Source of the DNA: an uncultured Mollicutes bacterium
Lineage (GTDB): Bacteria > Bacillota_I > Bacilli_A > RFN20 > CAG-826
NCBI GenBank assembly: GCA_900549975.1
Contig: URQK01000033.1
Location: forward strand, 1-15,961
Direction: 5' to 3'
Length of the DNA: 15,961 nt
A model generated the notes under the pieces. That model was not told the DNA's origin, did no database searches, and worked only from the letters and a program-made list of their open reading frames with translations. A program made the translations under genes and the position numbers. This document shows, piece after piece, positions 1 through 9,800 of the stretch (its first letter is position 1; each line of letters opens with the position of its first letter).

Positions 1-748
1 TATCCGGTTTTTGAAGTCCTTTTATAGATCCACTACTACTAACATTACTTAAATAATAATCAAAATCTAATCCTAAGCATATTTTATCTAATCCAATTAT
101 ATTTTTTAAATAGTTTATAATTTTTATATAATCATTTATATCTTTGCCAACGAATTTATGATAGGCATTAACACCAACTAGAATTTTTCTATCTTTTAAA
201 ACACGTAATTGATTATCTGTTAAATTGCGTTCATTATTTTTAAGTCGTCGTACATTAGAATGACTTACAATCATTTTACCATCATAAAATCTCATAACGT
301 CATAAAATGATTTAACATTTAAATGTGATAAATCAAGAATAATATTTTCCTTTTTTAACTCCGTTAGTAATAGTTTTCCAAAGTCCGTTAAGCCTCGTTT
401 TTTATTTTGATAAGTACCTGTTGCAATTTTGTTTTCGTCATTCCATGTTAAAGTAACTATTCTAATACCAGCATTTTTTAGCAATTTAATATCACTTAAT
501 GAGCGTAATGGCCCTAATCCTTCTATACCTAAAATAAAATTATGCTTTTTTAGAAGTCTTAAATTCGAATTATAAAATTTCTTAATTTTATCTAATACAA
601 AAAGGAATGAGTCATAAGATTCATTCCCTTTAAAATAATAATTCAAAACTGCACCATAATAGCCACTCATTTCATGTAAATGATAAGAAAAAGAATGATT
701 GTTATTTATAACATCAAATAAAACATCCGTATGAGTATCAAATATCAT
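1..748 (-). CDS. Membrane dipeptidase-like zinc peptidase (family M19), 3' end missing
   Basis: The minus-strand frame is open from ATG at 748 to the left edge, giving 249 residues of a protein that is usually 310-400 long, so the C-terminus lies outside the window. The zinc-ligand pattern of the renal/membrane dipeptidase family is visible in order: HTD at residues 6-8, the bridging Glu in GIEG at 76, His in DLSH at 142, His in SHSN at 163, and the late Asp in GLDFD at 228-230. The family hydrolyses dipeptides, including some with a D-residue, using two zinc ions. There is no signal peptide, so a cytoplasmic enzyme for peptide use or wall turnover is likely (inference). A GAGG Shine-Dalgarno at 756-759 supports the start. 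Only 3 bp separate it from the trxB stop, so it is the fourth gene of the uvrA-lgt-trxB run. The substrate cannot be predicted. Confidence 0.88.
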   Translation of the reverse strand, partial: MIFDTHTDVLFDVINNNHSFSYHLHEMSGYYGAVLNYYFKGNESYDSFLFVLDKIKKFYNSNLRLLKKHNFILGIEGLGPLRSLSDIKLLKNAGIRIVTLTWNDENKIATGTYQNKKRGLTDFGKLLLTELKKENIILDLSHLNVKSFYDVMRFYDGKMIVSHSNVRRLKNNERNLTDNQLRVLKDRKILVGVNAYHKFVGKDINDYIKIINYLKNIIGLDKICLGLDFDYYLSNVSSSGSIKGLQKPD

Positions 749-751
749 TTA

Positions 752-1660
752 TTAACCTCGCAAATATTCTATAACACTTGTTGCCGCAATTGCCCCATCA
801 CTAGTGGCAGTAACAACTTGTTTTAATTTTTGATTTGTCACATCTCCTGCCGCGAATAAGCCTGGAACATTTGTATCCATGTTATTATTTACGATAATAT
901 ATCCATTTTCATTACATAAATTTGTAAAACATAAAAACTGCGTATTAGGTATTTGCCCAATATATGGAAATAATGCCGAAACATTAATTACTTCACCATT
1001 ATTTAATTTTATTTGTTCTAATGATTTATCGCCAATCAATTCTTCAATAGTAAGAGATAATTTTAAAATAATTTTTGGATTATTCTCAATTTGTTCGATT
1101 ACTTTTTTATCGCCTCTAAATTCATTTCGACGATGAATCAAATATACTTTAGAAGTTATATTTGCTAAATATAACGCTTCTTCTAAAGCAGAATTTCCTC
1201 CACCCAGAACAGCAACATCTTTATTTTTATAAAGCGGTCCATCACAAACGGCACAATAAGAAATTCCATGATGTTCAAATTTATTAGCGTTAGTTAAATC
1301 TAGCTTTTTATCAGTTGTTCCACTTGCAATAATAATAGTTTTCGCCAAGTACTCTTCATCATTAGATTGAATAACAAATAATTGATCTTTTTTTGTTACA
1401 TTAATGATATCATCACTAACAATCTCAACATCATTTTCTATTGCATGATTATAAAATTTAAATGCTAAATCTGGTCCAAAAGCTTTTTCTGCACCTAAGT
1501 AATTATCAATGACTGCGGTATAGTTAACTTTGCCACCAAATGCGCCTTTTTCAATAACTAAAACATCAATATTTGCTCTTTTTAAGTATATTGCGGCGCT
1601 TAGCCCTGCTGGACCAGCACCGATAATAATTGAATCGTAAATTTTATTATTTTGTTTCAT
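752..1660 (-). CDS. trxB: Thioredoxin-disulfide reductase
   Basis: This flavoenzyme passes electrons from NADPH to thioredoxin in the cytoplasm. The 302-residue length is normal for the low-molecular-weight bacterial type. From the chosen start, the FAD-binding GAGPAG is at residues 14-19, the redox-active CAVC at 136-139 (most relatives have CATC), the NADPH-binding GGGNSA at 153-158, HRRNEFR from about 176, and the C-terminal FAD motif GLFAAGDV near 268. I chose ATG at 1660. An in-frame GTG at 1669 adds three residues, but the ATG gives the usual short N-terminus. The start lies inside the end of lgt (14-bp overlap) with no strong Shine-Dalgarno, so translational coupling to lgt is likely. 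A ferredoxin-dependent flavin reductase of the same fold is a remote alternative; the intact HRR motif argues for NADPH. Confidence 0.94.
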   Translation of the reverse strand: MKQNNKIYDSIIIGAGPAGLSAAIYLKRANIDVLVIEKGAFGGKVNYTAVIDNYLGAEKAFGPDLAFKFYNHAIENDVEIVSDDIINVTKKDQLFVIQSNDEEYLAKTIIIASGTTDKKLDLTNANKFEHHGISYCAVCDGPLYKNKDVAVLGGGNSALEEALYLANITSKVYLIHRRNEFRGDKKVIEQIENNPKIILKLSLTIEELIGDKSLEQIKLNNGEVINVSALFPYIGQIPNTQFLCFTNLCNENGYIIVNNNMDTNVPGLFAAGDVTNQKLKQVVTATSDGAIAATSVIEYLRG

Positions 1661-2930
1661 TATTTTCACTTACTACTTCAACTACTTCTTTTGCTTTCTT
1701 TTTATTTTTATAATCTAATACATGTAATACTACAATTACTAAAATACCAAAGACAAGGAATCCTGCAGACATTGCTTGAGAAGTAAATACTTCTTGTTCA
1801 TGTCCTCCCATAATAAACGCTTCATTTCTTAATGGTTCTAAGAAGAAACGAATAATTCCATATGCTACAAAGTAAAGTCCACCGATATCGCCTGGCACAA
1901 TATACTTTTTAAGTCCTTTACCAACGCCATAAACAATTAAGAAATAAGAAGCGATATTTATTATTCCTTCAATTAAGAATAATGGAATAACAATATTGCC
2001 TGGTTCTTTTGCCATAGTAGCTTGTTGTTTTAAAATCCAAGTAGGTAAGAAACTCCAATCACTCATTGCTACTTCTCTTCCATAAACTTCAGCATTCATA
2101 AAGTTCCCCCATCTTCCAATTGCTTGAGCAATTAAAAGTGTCGGAACAATGATATCAAAACATTTAAGAATAGGAAGTTCTTTATGTTTCTTTCTTAAAT
2201 AAAGTACGCCAACGATAGCGCCTAAGATAACTCCACCATGAATAGCTAATCCGCCATCCCAAATTTTAAAGACTTCAACAAAGTCACGTCCCGCAAATTT
2301 AGTATTCCATTCGGCAATAACATACCAAATTCTTGCACCTATAATACCAGCTGGGAAAGCAGTATAAAGTAAATCTTCAAATATTCCATGTGGATATCCT
2401 TCTTTAGCAATTTTATCATCAGAAATAAAATATGCCACTACTGCACCGCAAATAATAAATAAAGCATAGAAAGTTAATCCACCATCACCAATTGGAATAA
2501 TACGTTTTGGTAATGGGAACGTCATATAAGGAGTAAGCGATTCTAAATATAATGATACAAGTGGTATTAATAATACCGCGGCAACAATGCCACAAGTTTT
2601 AAGTAATTTGTGCATCTTTTCATTACCTTCAAGAGGTAATTCTTTTTTTCTAATCCATAAAGCAGTAAATACAAAATATACATCAATTGGAATTAAAAGA
2701 GTTGTAATAATCATCTCAGCCAATCCTAATCCGCTAATTTTATCTCCATCTAAACTAACACCATAGGAGAATAAGAATGCTCCTATTGATGTAACAATAG
2801 CTAAGGATGCCACCGAAATTATCACATACTTTAAAGATAATTTATCTAATTTGCCTTTCCATTTCATTACAATTAAACTAACAAAAGATGCAAGGCCTAT
2901 TAATAAAACTATAATTCCTGCTGTTTTCAT
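1647..2930 (-). CDS. lgt: Prolipoprotein diacylglyceryl transferase with N-terminal membrane extension
   Basis: Lgt moves diacylglycerol from phosphatidylglycerol onto the lipobox cysteine of prelipoproteins in the membrane, the first step of lipoprotein maturation. The family signature is complete: GRWGNFMNAEVYG at residues 272-284 matches G-R-x-[GA]-N-F-x-N-x-E-x(2)-G. The loop motif HGG is at 231-233, and arginines in the late IIRFFLEPLR segment fit the second catalytic arginine region. The protein is 427 residues, against about 270-290 in most bacteria. The extra ~140 N-terminal residues hold about four hydrophobic helices (near 3-22, 35-58, 71-95 and 112-130) before the Lgt core begins near residue 150. 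ATG 2930 is the start because an AGGTGG Shine-Dalgarno lies 8 nt upstream; a GTG at 2942 would sit inside that site. Its clients in this window are the surface lipoproteins at 11957-14204. The gene is 42 bp after uvrA, probably in one operon. Confidence 0.95.
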   Translation of the reverse strand: MKTAGIIVLLIGLASFVSLIVMKWKGKLDKLSLKYVIISVASLAIVTSIGAFLFSYGVSLDGDKISGLGLAEMIITTLLIPIDVYFVFTALWIRKKELPLEGNEKMHKLLKTCGIVAAVLLIPLVSLYLESLTPYMTFPLPKRIIPIGDGGLTFYALFIICGAVVAYFISDDKIAKEGYPHGIFEDLLYTAFPAGIIGARIWYVIAEWNTKFAGRDFVEVFKIWDGGLAIHGGVILGAIVGVLYLRKKHKELPILKCFDIIVPTLLIAQAIGRWGNFMNAEVYGREVAMSDWSFLPTWILKQQATMAKEPGNIVIPLFLIEGIINIASYFLIVYGVGKGLKKYIVPGDIGGLYFVAYGIIRFFLEPLRNEAFIMGGHEQEVFTSQAMSAGFLVFGILVIVVLHVLDYKNKKKAKEVVEVVSENNETK

Positions 2931-2938
2931 ACAATCAT

Positions 2939-2945
2939 CCACCTT
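2939..2945 (-). promoter_or_regulatory. Shine-Dalgarno that fixes the lgt start
   Basis: On the minus strand AAGGTGG ends 8 nt before ATG 2930. The longer possible start, GTG at 2942, lies within this motif and has no ribosome binding site of its own, so the shorter protein is preferred. Confidence 0.75.
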
Positions 2946-2966
2946 TTTATATCACTAGACTATCAC

Positions 2967-2982
2967 TAATTACTAGTAATTA
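2967..2982. repeat. 16-bp perfect palindrome across the uvrA stop codon
   Basis: TAATTACTAGTAATTA is its own reverse complement and contains the uvrA TAG stop (2973-2975). Immediately to its left, TATCACTA occurs twice as a direct repeat at 2950-2957 and 2961-2968, 11 bp apart. No T-tract follows, so this is not a standard terminator. It may be a protein site or chance in AT-rich DNA. Confidence 0.5.
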
Positions 2983-5843
2983 CCACTATTTAATTTGTCT
3001 TTTCTAGCTTTTTCTTTAGCTAAAACTTCTTTTAAATATTTTCCGGTATAAGATTCTTCAACTTTAGCAACTTGTTCAGGTGTTCCAGTTGCTACAATTG
3101 TGCCGCCTCTGTTTCCACCTTCTGGTCCTAAATCAATAATATAGTCAGCAACTTTAATAACATCTAAATTATGTTCAATAATAACAACACTATCACCATT
3201 ATTAACAATACGTTGCAATACAGTTATTAATCGAGAAACATCATCAGTATGTAAGCCAGTCGTTGGTTCATCAAGAATATAAAGTGTTTTTCCTGTTGGT
3301 CTTCTTTGTAATTCATAAGCTAGTTTTACACGTTGTGCTTCACCACCTGATAGTGTGGTTGCTGGTTGTCCTAACTTAACATATCCTAAACCGACATCAA
3401 ATAATGTTTGCAAACGTCTTTTTATGTTTAGCCTATTTTCAAAGAATTCTAATGCATCTTCAATAGTCATGTCTAAAACTTCAGCAATATTTTTGCCTTT
3501 ATATGTGCATAATAAAGTTTCTTCATTATATCTTTGTCCATCACAATGTTCACATTTAACATAAACATCTGGTAAGAAGTTCATATTAATTCTTGTGACA
3601 CCGGCACCTTCACAGTTTTCACATCTTCCACCAGGAACATTGAATGAGAATCTACCTTTATCAAACCCACGTGCTTTTGCTTCGACACTTTGAGCAAACA
3701 AATCACGAATATCATCAAATACTTTCGTATATGTTGCCGGATTACTTCTTGGTGTTTTACCAATTGGCTCTTGAGAAACATTAATAACTTTATCAATATT
3801 TTCTAATCCTTCAATAGAAGAATATTTTCCTGGTGTAACCATTGTATCTTTATTTAAATATTTGTATGTAGCTTTCCATAAAATCTCGTTTACTAATGAT
3901 GATTTTCCTGATCCGGATACACCAGTAACAAGTACCATACATCCTAAAGGTATTTTAACATTGACATTTTTTAAGTTATTTTCTTTAGCTCCTTTTATAT
4001 AAATATATTTTCCATTTCCTTTTAATCTTGCTGGTGGTAAAGGAATAAATTTCTTTCCACTTAAATATTGTCCTGTAATTGACTTTTCGCAGTTCATGAT
4101 ATCATTAACACTACCTGCAGCGACAACTTCTCCACCATGAACCCCCGCTCCGGGACCGATATCAACAATATAATCCGCTGCGCGCATTGTATCTTCATCA
4201 TGTTCTACAACAATAAGAGTATTACCTAAATCCACCATTTCTTTTAGTGCTTTAATAAGTCGATCATTATCTCGTTGATGTAAGCCGATACTTGGTTCAT
4301 CTAAGACATATAAAACACCTGATAATTTTGAGCCAATTTGAGTAGCTAATCTAATTCTTTGTGACTCTCCACCAGATAAAGTCATTGACATACGCGCTAA
4401 AGTTAAATAATCTAGACCAACTGAAATTAAAAATTTGGCACGATTTCTTATCTCTTTTAAAACCATTTTTGCTATTTCTAGTTGGGTATTAGTTAAAGTT
4501 TTTTCCGTTTCATCAATAAATTTAAGCAAATCACTTATTGATAGTAAAGTAACTTCATATATATTTAAACCATTAATACGAACAGAAAGTACTTCATCAG
4601 ATAAACGTGCACCATGACATGTCATACATTCATAATCACGCATAAATCTTCCATACCATTCACGAGTCATATCTGATTGTGTTTCTTGATATAGTCTTTC
4701 TACTTTTTTAGCCACGCCTTCAATATAATTATTACGATGATTTACGTTTCCAGAAGATGAAACCAATGTATAGACATGTGGAACTGGTGAACCCACAAAC
4801 ACAATCTTTTTTTGTTCTGGGGTTAAATCTTTAAAAGGAATATCCATTGGAATTTTATATAGTTTACAAAGCATTTCAAAATCTTGCCAATCAAGATTTT
4901 TAGTTCCAACAATATTTTTATAAAACACAATTGCCCCTTGATTAATACTTAATTCTTGATTAGGCACTAAAAGGTCTTCCGCAGCTTGTCTTTTTATTCC
5001 TAAGCCATGACAATCTGGACAGCATCCCATTGGTGAATTAAAAGAAAATAATCGTGGTTCTAGATGTGGTACTGAAAATCCGCAATATTTACAAGTATGA
5101 TGTTCTGATAATAATTTTTCTTCATTATTAAGAATTAAAATCACGTATCCATGTGACCAATCTAAAGCAATATCAAGCGCGTCATAGATTCTACTTCTTG
5201 AGTCTTCTTTTAAGACAATACGATCTACAACAATATCAATGTTATGGCGTTTATTTTTTTCCAATTCTGGCACTTCATTAATACGCATTAATTCACCATC
5301 TACTCTTACTCTTTCGAATCCTGACGCTTTAATCTTATTTAAAGTATCTTTATGAGTTCCTTTTTCACTTCTAACGACAGGGGATATAATTTGCACTCTT
5401 GTTCCTAATTCACATTTATAAATAATATCTACCATTTCTCGTGGAGTAAAAGCTACAATTGGTTCATGATGTGTAGGGCAATATGGCACACCAACACGCG
5501 CAAATAACAAACGCAAATAATCATAAATTTCCGTTACTGTTCCTACTGTAGAACGCGGATTATGTGATGTGGTTTTTTGATCAATTGCAATAGCGGGTGA
5601 TAATCCTTCGATAGCGTCAACATCTGGTTTTTCTACATTGCCTAAAAATTGACGGGCATAACTACTTAATGACTCAATATAACGTCTTTGTCCTTCATTA
5701 AAAATAGTATCAAATGCTAATGTAGATTTACCAGATCCTGATAATCCGGTAAAAACCACAAATGAATCTTTTGGTATAGTAAGAGATATATCTTTAAGAT
5801 TATTTTCTCTTGCTCCTTTTATTACAATATTATTATTTTTCAT
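2973..5843 (-). CDS. uvrA: Excinuclease ABC subunit A
   Basis: UvrA finds bulky DNA lesions and loads UvrB for nucleotide excision repair. At 956 residues it has the full family length. It carries two ABC ATPase modules: Walker A at 33-41 (GLSGSGKST) and 641-649 (GVSGSGKSS), signatures LSGGESQR at 489-496 and LSGGEAQR at 831-838, and Walker B DEP motifs at 515-517 and 858-860. Zinc-binding cysteine pairs are at 251/254 with 275/278, and at 741/744 with 764/767; a further CxxC is at 406/409. The start ATG is preceded by GAGGTGA at good spacing. A TATAAAAT -10-like element lies near 5864-5871 downstream of the previous gene's terminator, without a good -35. This suggests uvrA begins its own transcript with lgt, trxB and the dipeptidase following. 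uvrB is not in the window. Confidence 0.98.
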   Translation of the reverse strand: MKNNNIVIKGARENNLKDISLTIPKDSFVVFTGLSGSGKSTLAFDTIFNEGQRRYIESLSSYARQFLGNVEKPDVDAIEGLSPAIAIDQKTTSHNPRSTVGTVTEIYDYLRLLFARVGVPYCPTHHEPIVAFTPREMVDIIYKCELGTRVQIISPVVRSEKGTHKDTLNKIKASGFERVRVDGELMRINEVPELEKNKRHNIDIVVDRIVLKEDSRSRIYDALDIALDWSHGYVILILNNEEKLLSEHHTCKYCGFSVPHLEPRLFSFNSPMGCCPDCHGLGIKRQAAEDLLVPNQELSINQGAIVFYKNIVGTKNLDWQDFEMLCKLYKIPMDIPFKDLTPEQKKIVFVGSPVPHVYTLVSSSGNVNHRNNYIEGVAKKVERLYQETQSDMTREWYGRFMRDYECMTCHGARLSDEVLSVRINGLNIYEVTLLSISDLLKFIDETEKTLTNTQLEIAKMVLKEIRNRAKFLISVGLDYLTLARMSMTLSGGESQRIRLATQIGSKLSGVLYVLDEPSIGLHQRDNDRLIKALKEMVDLGNTLIVVEHDEDTMRAADYIVDIGPGAGVHGGEVVAAGSVNDIMNCEKSITGQYLSGKKFIPLPPARLKGNGKYIYIKGAKENNLKNVNVKIPLGCMVLVTGVSGSGKSSLVNEILWKATYKYLNKDTMVTPGKYSSIEGLENIDKVINVSQEPIGKTPRSNPATYTKVFDDIRDLFAQSVEAKARGFDKGRFSFNVPGGRCENCEGAGVTRINMNFLPDVYVKCEHCDGQRYNEETLLCTYKGKNIAEVLDMTIEDALEFFENRLNIKRRLQTLFDVGLGYVKLGQPATTLSGGEAQRVKLAYELQRRPTGKTLYILDEPTTGLHTDDVSRLITVLQRIVNNGDSVVIIEHNLDVIKVADYIIDLGPEGGNRGGTIVATGTPEQVAKVEESYTGKYLKEVLAKEKARKDKLNSGNY

Positions 5844-5900
5844 TACTGCTCACCTCGTAAAACATTTTATAACAAACATTAAATAATTAGATATTTTTTG

Positions 5901-5932
5901 CTCAAAAAAGCAATCAAATTAATGATTGCTTT
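5901..5932 (-). terminator. Rho-independent terminator of the PH-domain gene
   Basis: A perfect 10-bp stem (arms 5907-5916 and 5923-5932, 6-nt loop) is followed on the minus strand by a run of six T (5910-5905, partly inside the stem) and then GAGC. The hairpin contains the stop codon of the gene it ends (TAA at 5919-5921), so the last codons form the upstream arm. Confidence 0.8.
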
Positions 5933-6653
5933 GTTCTTCTTCTACTTTGTCTTTCTTTTCACCAATTACATTATGAATTTTGTCATTGGCGACAGGCTTC
6001 GGTGTAACTGGCTCAGTATCCACTCTTTTTACTTCTTTTTGTTTTTCCACAATTTTGTTATCAAGAGTTTTCTTATCCACATTGAAATTTTCTTTTTTCT
6101 TAGTACCATTATCATCAGTTTTAGTTACCTCAATTGTAGCACCAAATAGTATTTGAAGAAGCATACCAATTACTTGGTTTCCGCCTTTCATCTTTTTCAT
6201 TTCATATATCTTATTAGCGGTATGAATTTCAATAGTTGCCACTCCAGCATAATTCTCATCTTCATCTTTACGCATTGCAACGCCTTGTATCGCAGGAAAA
6301 AGTATAGTAGTAATTGTATTACCTTGCGTAATTAAGACGCGGCGATTAGTTAAATAAATAGAATATTTTTTATTATTATTTATCTTATGAATAAATATGC
6401 AAAAGATAATAAATATCCAAAGCGCCATTACACCTATAAATATATATTCCACAAATGGATACTTAGTCATAAACTCACTCACAACAGCAGGTAGCATTTT
6501 TAAATTAATAAGTACTAAAGGGACTACTAACAAAACAATTGGAATTAAAAAATTTACAATCGCCCAACCTACAACTAAAGATTTTTGTACAGCCATTTTA
6601 ATAACATTCTCATCTTTGAGTAATGTTTTCTTAATAAATTTTGGAAATGTCAT
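5919..6653 (-). CDS. Membrane protein with bacterial PH domain and charged tail
   Basis: The 244-residue protein has two hydrophobic helices (residues 26-51 and 68-90), then a segment beginning YSIYLTNRRVLI (97-108) that is typical of the bacterial pleckstrin-homology (bPH/DUF304) fold. The domain continues to about 170. The final ~65 residues are lysine/glutamate-rich, low in complexity and probably disordered and cytoplasmic. There is no signal peptide. Proteins of this class are membrane-associated and mostly of unknown role. AGGAGAGGA precedes the ATG, and the gene forms a single-gene transcription unit with its own promoter and terminator. The fold assignment rests on the T-x-x-R-hydrophobic pattern and topology, so the function remains open. 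Confidence 0.72.
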   Translation of the reverse strand: MTFPKFIKKTLLKDENVIKMAVQKSLVVGWAIVNFLIPIVLLVVPLVLINLKMLPAVVSEFMTKYPFVEYIFIGVMALWIFIIFCIFIHKINNNKKYSIYLTNRRVLITQGNTITTILFPAIQGVAMRKDEDENYAGVATIEIHTANKIYEMKKMKGGNQVIGMLLQILFGATIEVTKTDDNGTKKKENFNVDKKTLDNKIVEKQKEVKRVDTEPVTPKPVANDKIHNVIGEKKDKVEEEQSNH

Positions 6654-6673
6654 AATTAAATCCTCTCCTTACG

Positions 6674-6703
6674 ATTATACCATAATTAGAATATGGTTGC
6701 GAA
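6674..6703 (-). promoter_or_regulatory. Promoter of the PH-domain gene (extended -10)
   Basis: On the minus strand a consensus TATAAT (6679-6674) is preceded by TGG, giving the extended -10 TGn motif. A -35-like TTCGCA (6703-6698, four of six consensus bases) is 18 bp upstream. The start codon follows about 20 nt downstream of the -10, with the ribosome binding site between. Confidence 0.75.
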
Positions 6704-6755
6704 GTTTTTTTGTTTAACGCTACTAATATTTTTGTTCATTAAAACAACTTTATAC

Positions 6756-6788
6756 AAAAAAACTCTCTACTTTTGAAAATAGAGAGTT
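6756..6788 (-). terminator. Rho-independent terminator of nifJ
   Basis: A perfect 9-bp stem (6761-6769 and 6780-6788, 10-nt loop) with a seven-T run on the minus strand (6762-6756) begins about 20 bp past the nifJ stop. Confidence 0.9.
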
Positions 6789-6809
6789 AGTTGTAACAAT
6801 AGGTTATTT

Positions 6810-9800
6810 TTATTCTTCGATATTAGCCGCTAAACGTTTTAAACGTTTCCATCTTGCCTTAGCATCATCACATGATTTTGTGAGTAATTCTTCAGCATGT
6901 TCTGGATTAACTTTTGGTAATTGTGAGAATCTAGTTTCACCCATTACGAAATCACGGAATAAATCAAAGTTAGGTTCTTTGCAATCTAATTGCATTGGGT
7001 TCTTACCTTGTTTTTCAAGACGTGGATCATAACGGAAGATTGGGAAATATCCACATTCAACTGCTGCTTTTTCAACACGTTGAGCATTACTTAATCCACC
7101 TTTAATACCATGGTTAGCGCATGGAGAGTAAGCAATAATTAATGATGGTCCATCATAACTTTCTGCTTCTTTCATTGCTTTAATAGCTTGCATTGGATTA
7201 GCACCTAAAGAAATTTGTGCAACATAAACTGTTCCATAAGCCATAGCCATCATTGCAAGTGACTTTTTAGCAGTCTTTTTACCAGATGCAGTAAATTTAG
7301 CAATTGAACCAGCTTGAGAAGATTTAGAAGATTGTCCACCAGTATTTGAATATACTTCTGTATCGAGTACTAATATGTTAACATCTTCATCATTGGCAAT
7401 AACGTGGTCAACACCACCATAACCGATATCATAAGACCAGCCATCGCCACCAACAATCCAAACAGATTTATCAATTAAATCACGTTCGAATTCTAATACT
7501 TTCTTAACTTCTTCGTTTTTACTTGCTTTTACTAAAGAAACTAAATCTTTAACAAATGTTCTAACAAGTTCACGATTTTTGAAGTTAGCAATATATTTTT
7601 CAATTAATTCTTTTAATTCTGGTTCGACTTGATCCTTAGTTTCAGTGAAAATCTTTAAGATTTGTCCAAGTTTGTAATTTGTGGCAATACGCATACCAAA
7701 ACCAAATTCAGCATTATCTTCAAATAATGAGTTTGCCCAAGCAACACCTTCACCATTTTTATCAGTGCAGAATGGTGTTAATGGGGTAGATCCATTATAG
7801 ATTGAAGAACATCCTGTGGCGTTAGCAACAAGCATATCTTTACCAAATAATTGCGAAGCCAAACGATAATAAGGAGTTTCTCCACAACCAGCACAAGCGC
7901 CTGATACTTCAGTATAAGGCATTAAGAAACTTGCACCCTTAACAGTTGTAACTGGGAATTTATCCGTTTTATATTCAACATGTTTAAATAAGTATTCCGC
8001 AGCTTCTTCTTGTGGGAATTGAGTTTTAGCTTCAACCATTTCAAGAGCTTTTTTACCCATCTTGCCTGGACATTGAACAACACATAATCCACATCCAACA
8101 CAGTTCTTTGGTGAAACTTGAATACGGAATTTTAATCCTTTAACATTTGGTCCGCCCATTGCGTCCATTAAATCATCTTTAGCAATGCTTGGCATGTTAG
8201 CTACTTCTTCTTCATTTAATAAGAATGGACGAATTGTAGCGTGTGGACATACAAATGCGCATTGATTACATTGAATACAATTTTCTTTATTCCATACTGG
8301 GACATTATCCGCAATAGAGCGTTGTTCACGATAAGTAATATCGTTTTTCATTGTACCATCTAATAATTCCCATTCAGTGAATTTAGATACTGGTAAATCA
8401 TCACCATCAAGTGAGCCAATTACATTAACATAACTATCAAAGTAATCATCACCGGTTTTATTTATAACACGAGCAACACTTAAATTAATCCATTCTGGAT
8501 CAACTTTAATTTCACGAAGTCCTTCTGCACCAGCATCAATAGCTTTATAGTTCATTTGGACAATTTCGTCACCTTTTTTAGCATAACTCTTTTTAGCAAA
8601 TTTCTTCATCCATTCTTGTGCATCAGCATATGGCATGATGTTTTGATTTAAATAGAAGAATGAAGCTTGTAATGTTGTATTAGTATGACGTCCCATACCA
8701 ATTTCTTTTGCAATTTTATTTGCGTCAATTACGTAGAATTTTGCTTCTTTTTCCGCTAATTGATGTTTCATTCTATTTGGCATTGATTTAATTAATTCTT
8801 CATCAGTTAAATCAGTATTCAATAAGAATGTTCCGCCTTTTTTCAAGTTCTTTAACATATCAAACTTGTACATATATGTATCAAGTGAGCAAGAAATGAA
8901 ATCAGCATTTTGAACATAATAAGTTGAGTGAATTGGTGTCTTACCAAAGCGTAAGTGGGAACGGGTTACGCCACCAGCTTTACGTGAATCATAAGCAAAA
9001 TATGCTTGGGCATATTGGTGAGTAGCATCACCAATAATTTTAATAGATGATTTATTAGCAGAAACTGTACCATCAGATCCTAATCCATAGAATAAACATG
9101 ATGTATAATTTGCTTTAACATGGAATGAATCATCAACAGGTATAGATAAATGAGTAACATCATCATTAATACCTACAGTGAAACTTGTCCATGGCTTTTC
9201 CATATCTAAGAAATCATAAACAGCTTTAACATGTTTTGGTTGAGTATCTTTTGAAGATAAACCATAACGTCCACCAACAAGAACATCAACTTTACGGTCC
9301 ATTTGTTCTAAAGCCGCAACAACATCTAAGTATAATGGTTCACCAGTAGCGCCCATTTCCTTAGTACGATCTAATACCGCAATCTTTTTGACAGTTTCAG
9401 GAATAACACTTACTAAGTGTTTAGCAGAGAATGGACGATATAAGTGTACTTTAACAAGGCCAACTTTTTGCCCTTCTTTTATTAATTCATCAATAACTTC
9501 AGTAGCTGTTTCTGTAACAGAACCCATAGCGATTATAATTTTAGTAGCATCTGGTGCACCATAATATGTGAAAGGTGCATAATTACGTCCTGTTAATTCA
9601 CTTGCTTTTTTGAAGTATTCATCAGCAATATCAACAATCTTATTAAAATGAGCATTTTGTGCTTCTCTACCTTGGAAGTAGATATCATCATTTTCTGCTC
9701 CACCTCTAGTTACTGCATGAGTATGAGGGTTTAATGCACGAGCACGGAATCTATTGAGTGCATCATAATCAATTAAATCCTTCCAAGCACTTTCATCAAC

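Noticed and set aside
5898..6717. Plus-strand open frames opposite the PH-domain gene
   Set aside because: They are shadows of the minus-strand gene, without ribosome sites or recognisable protein features.
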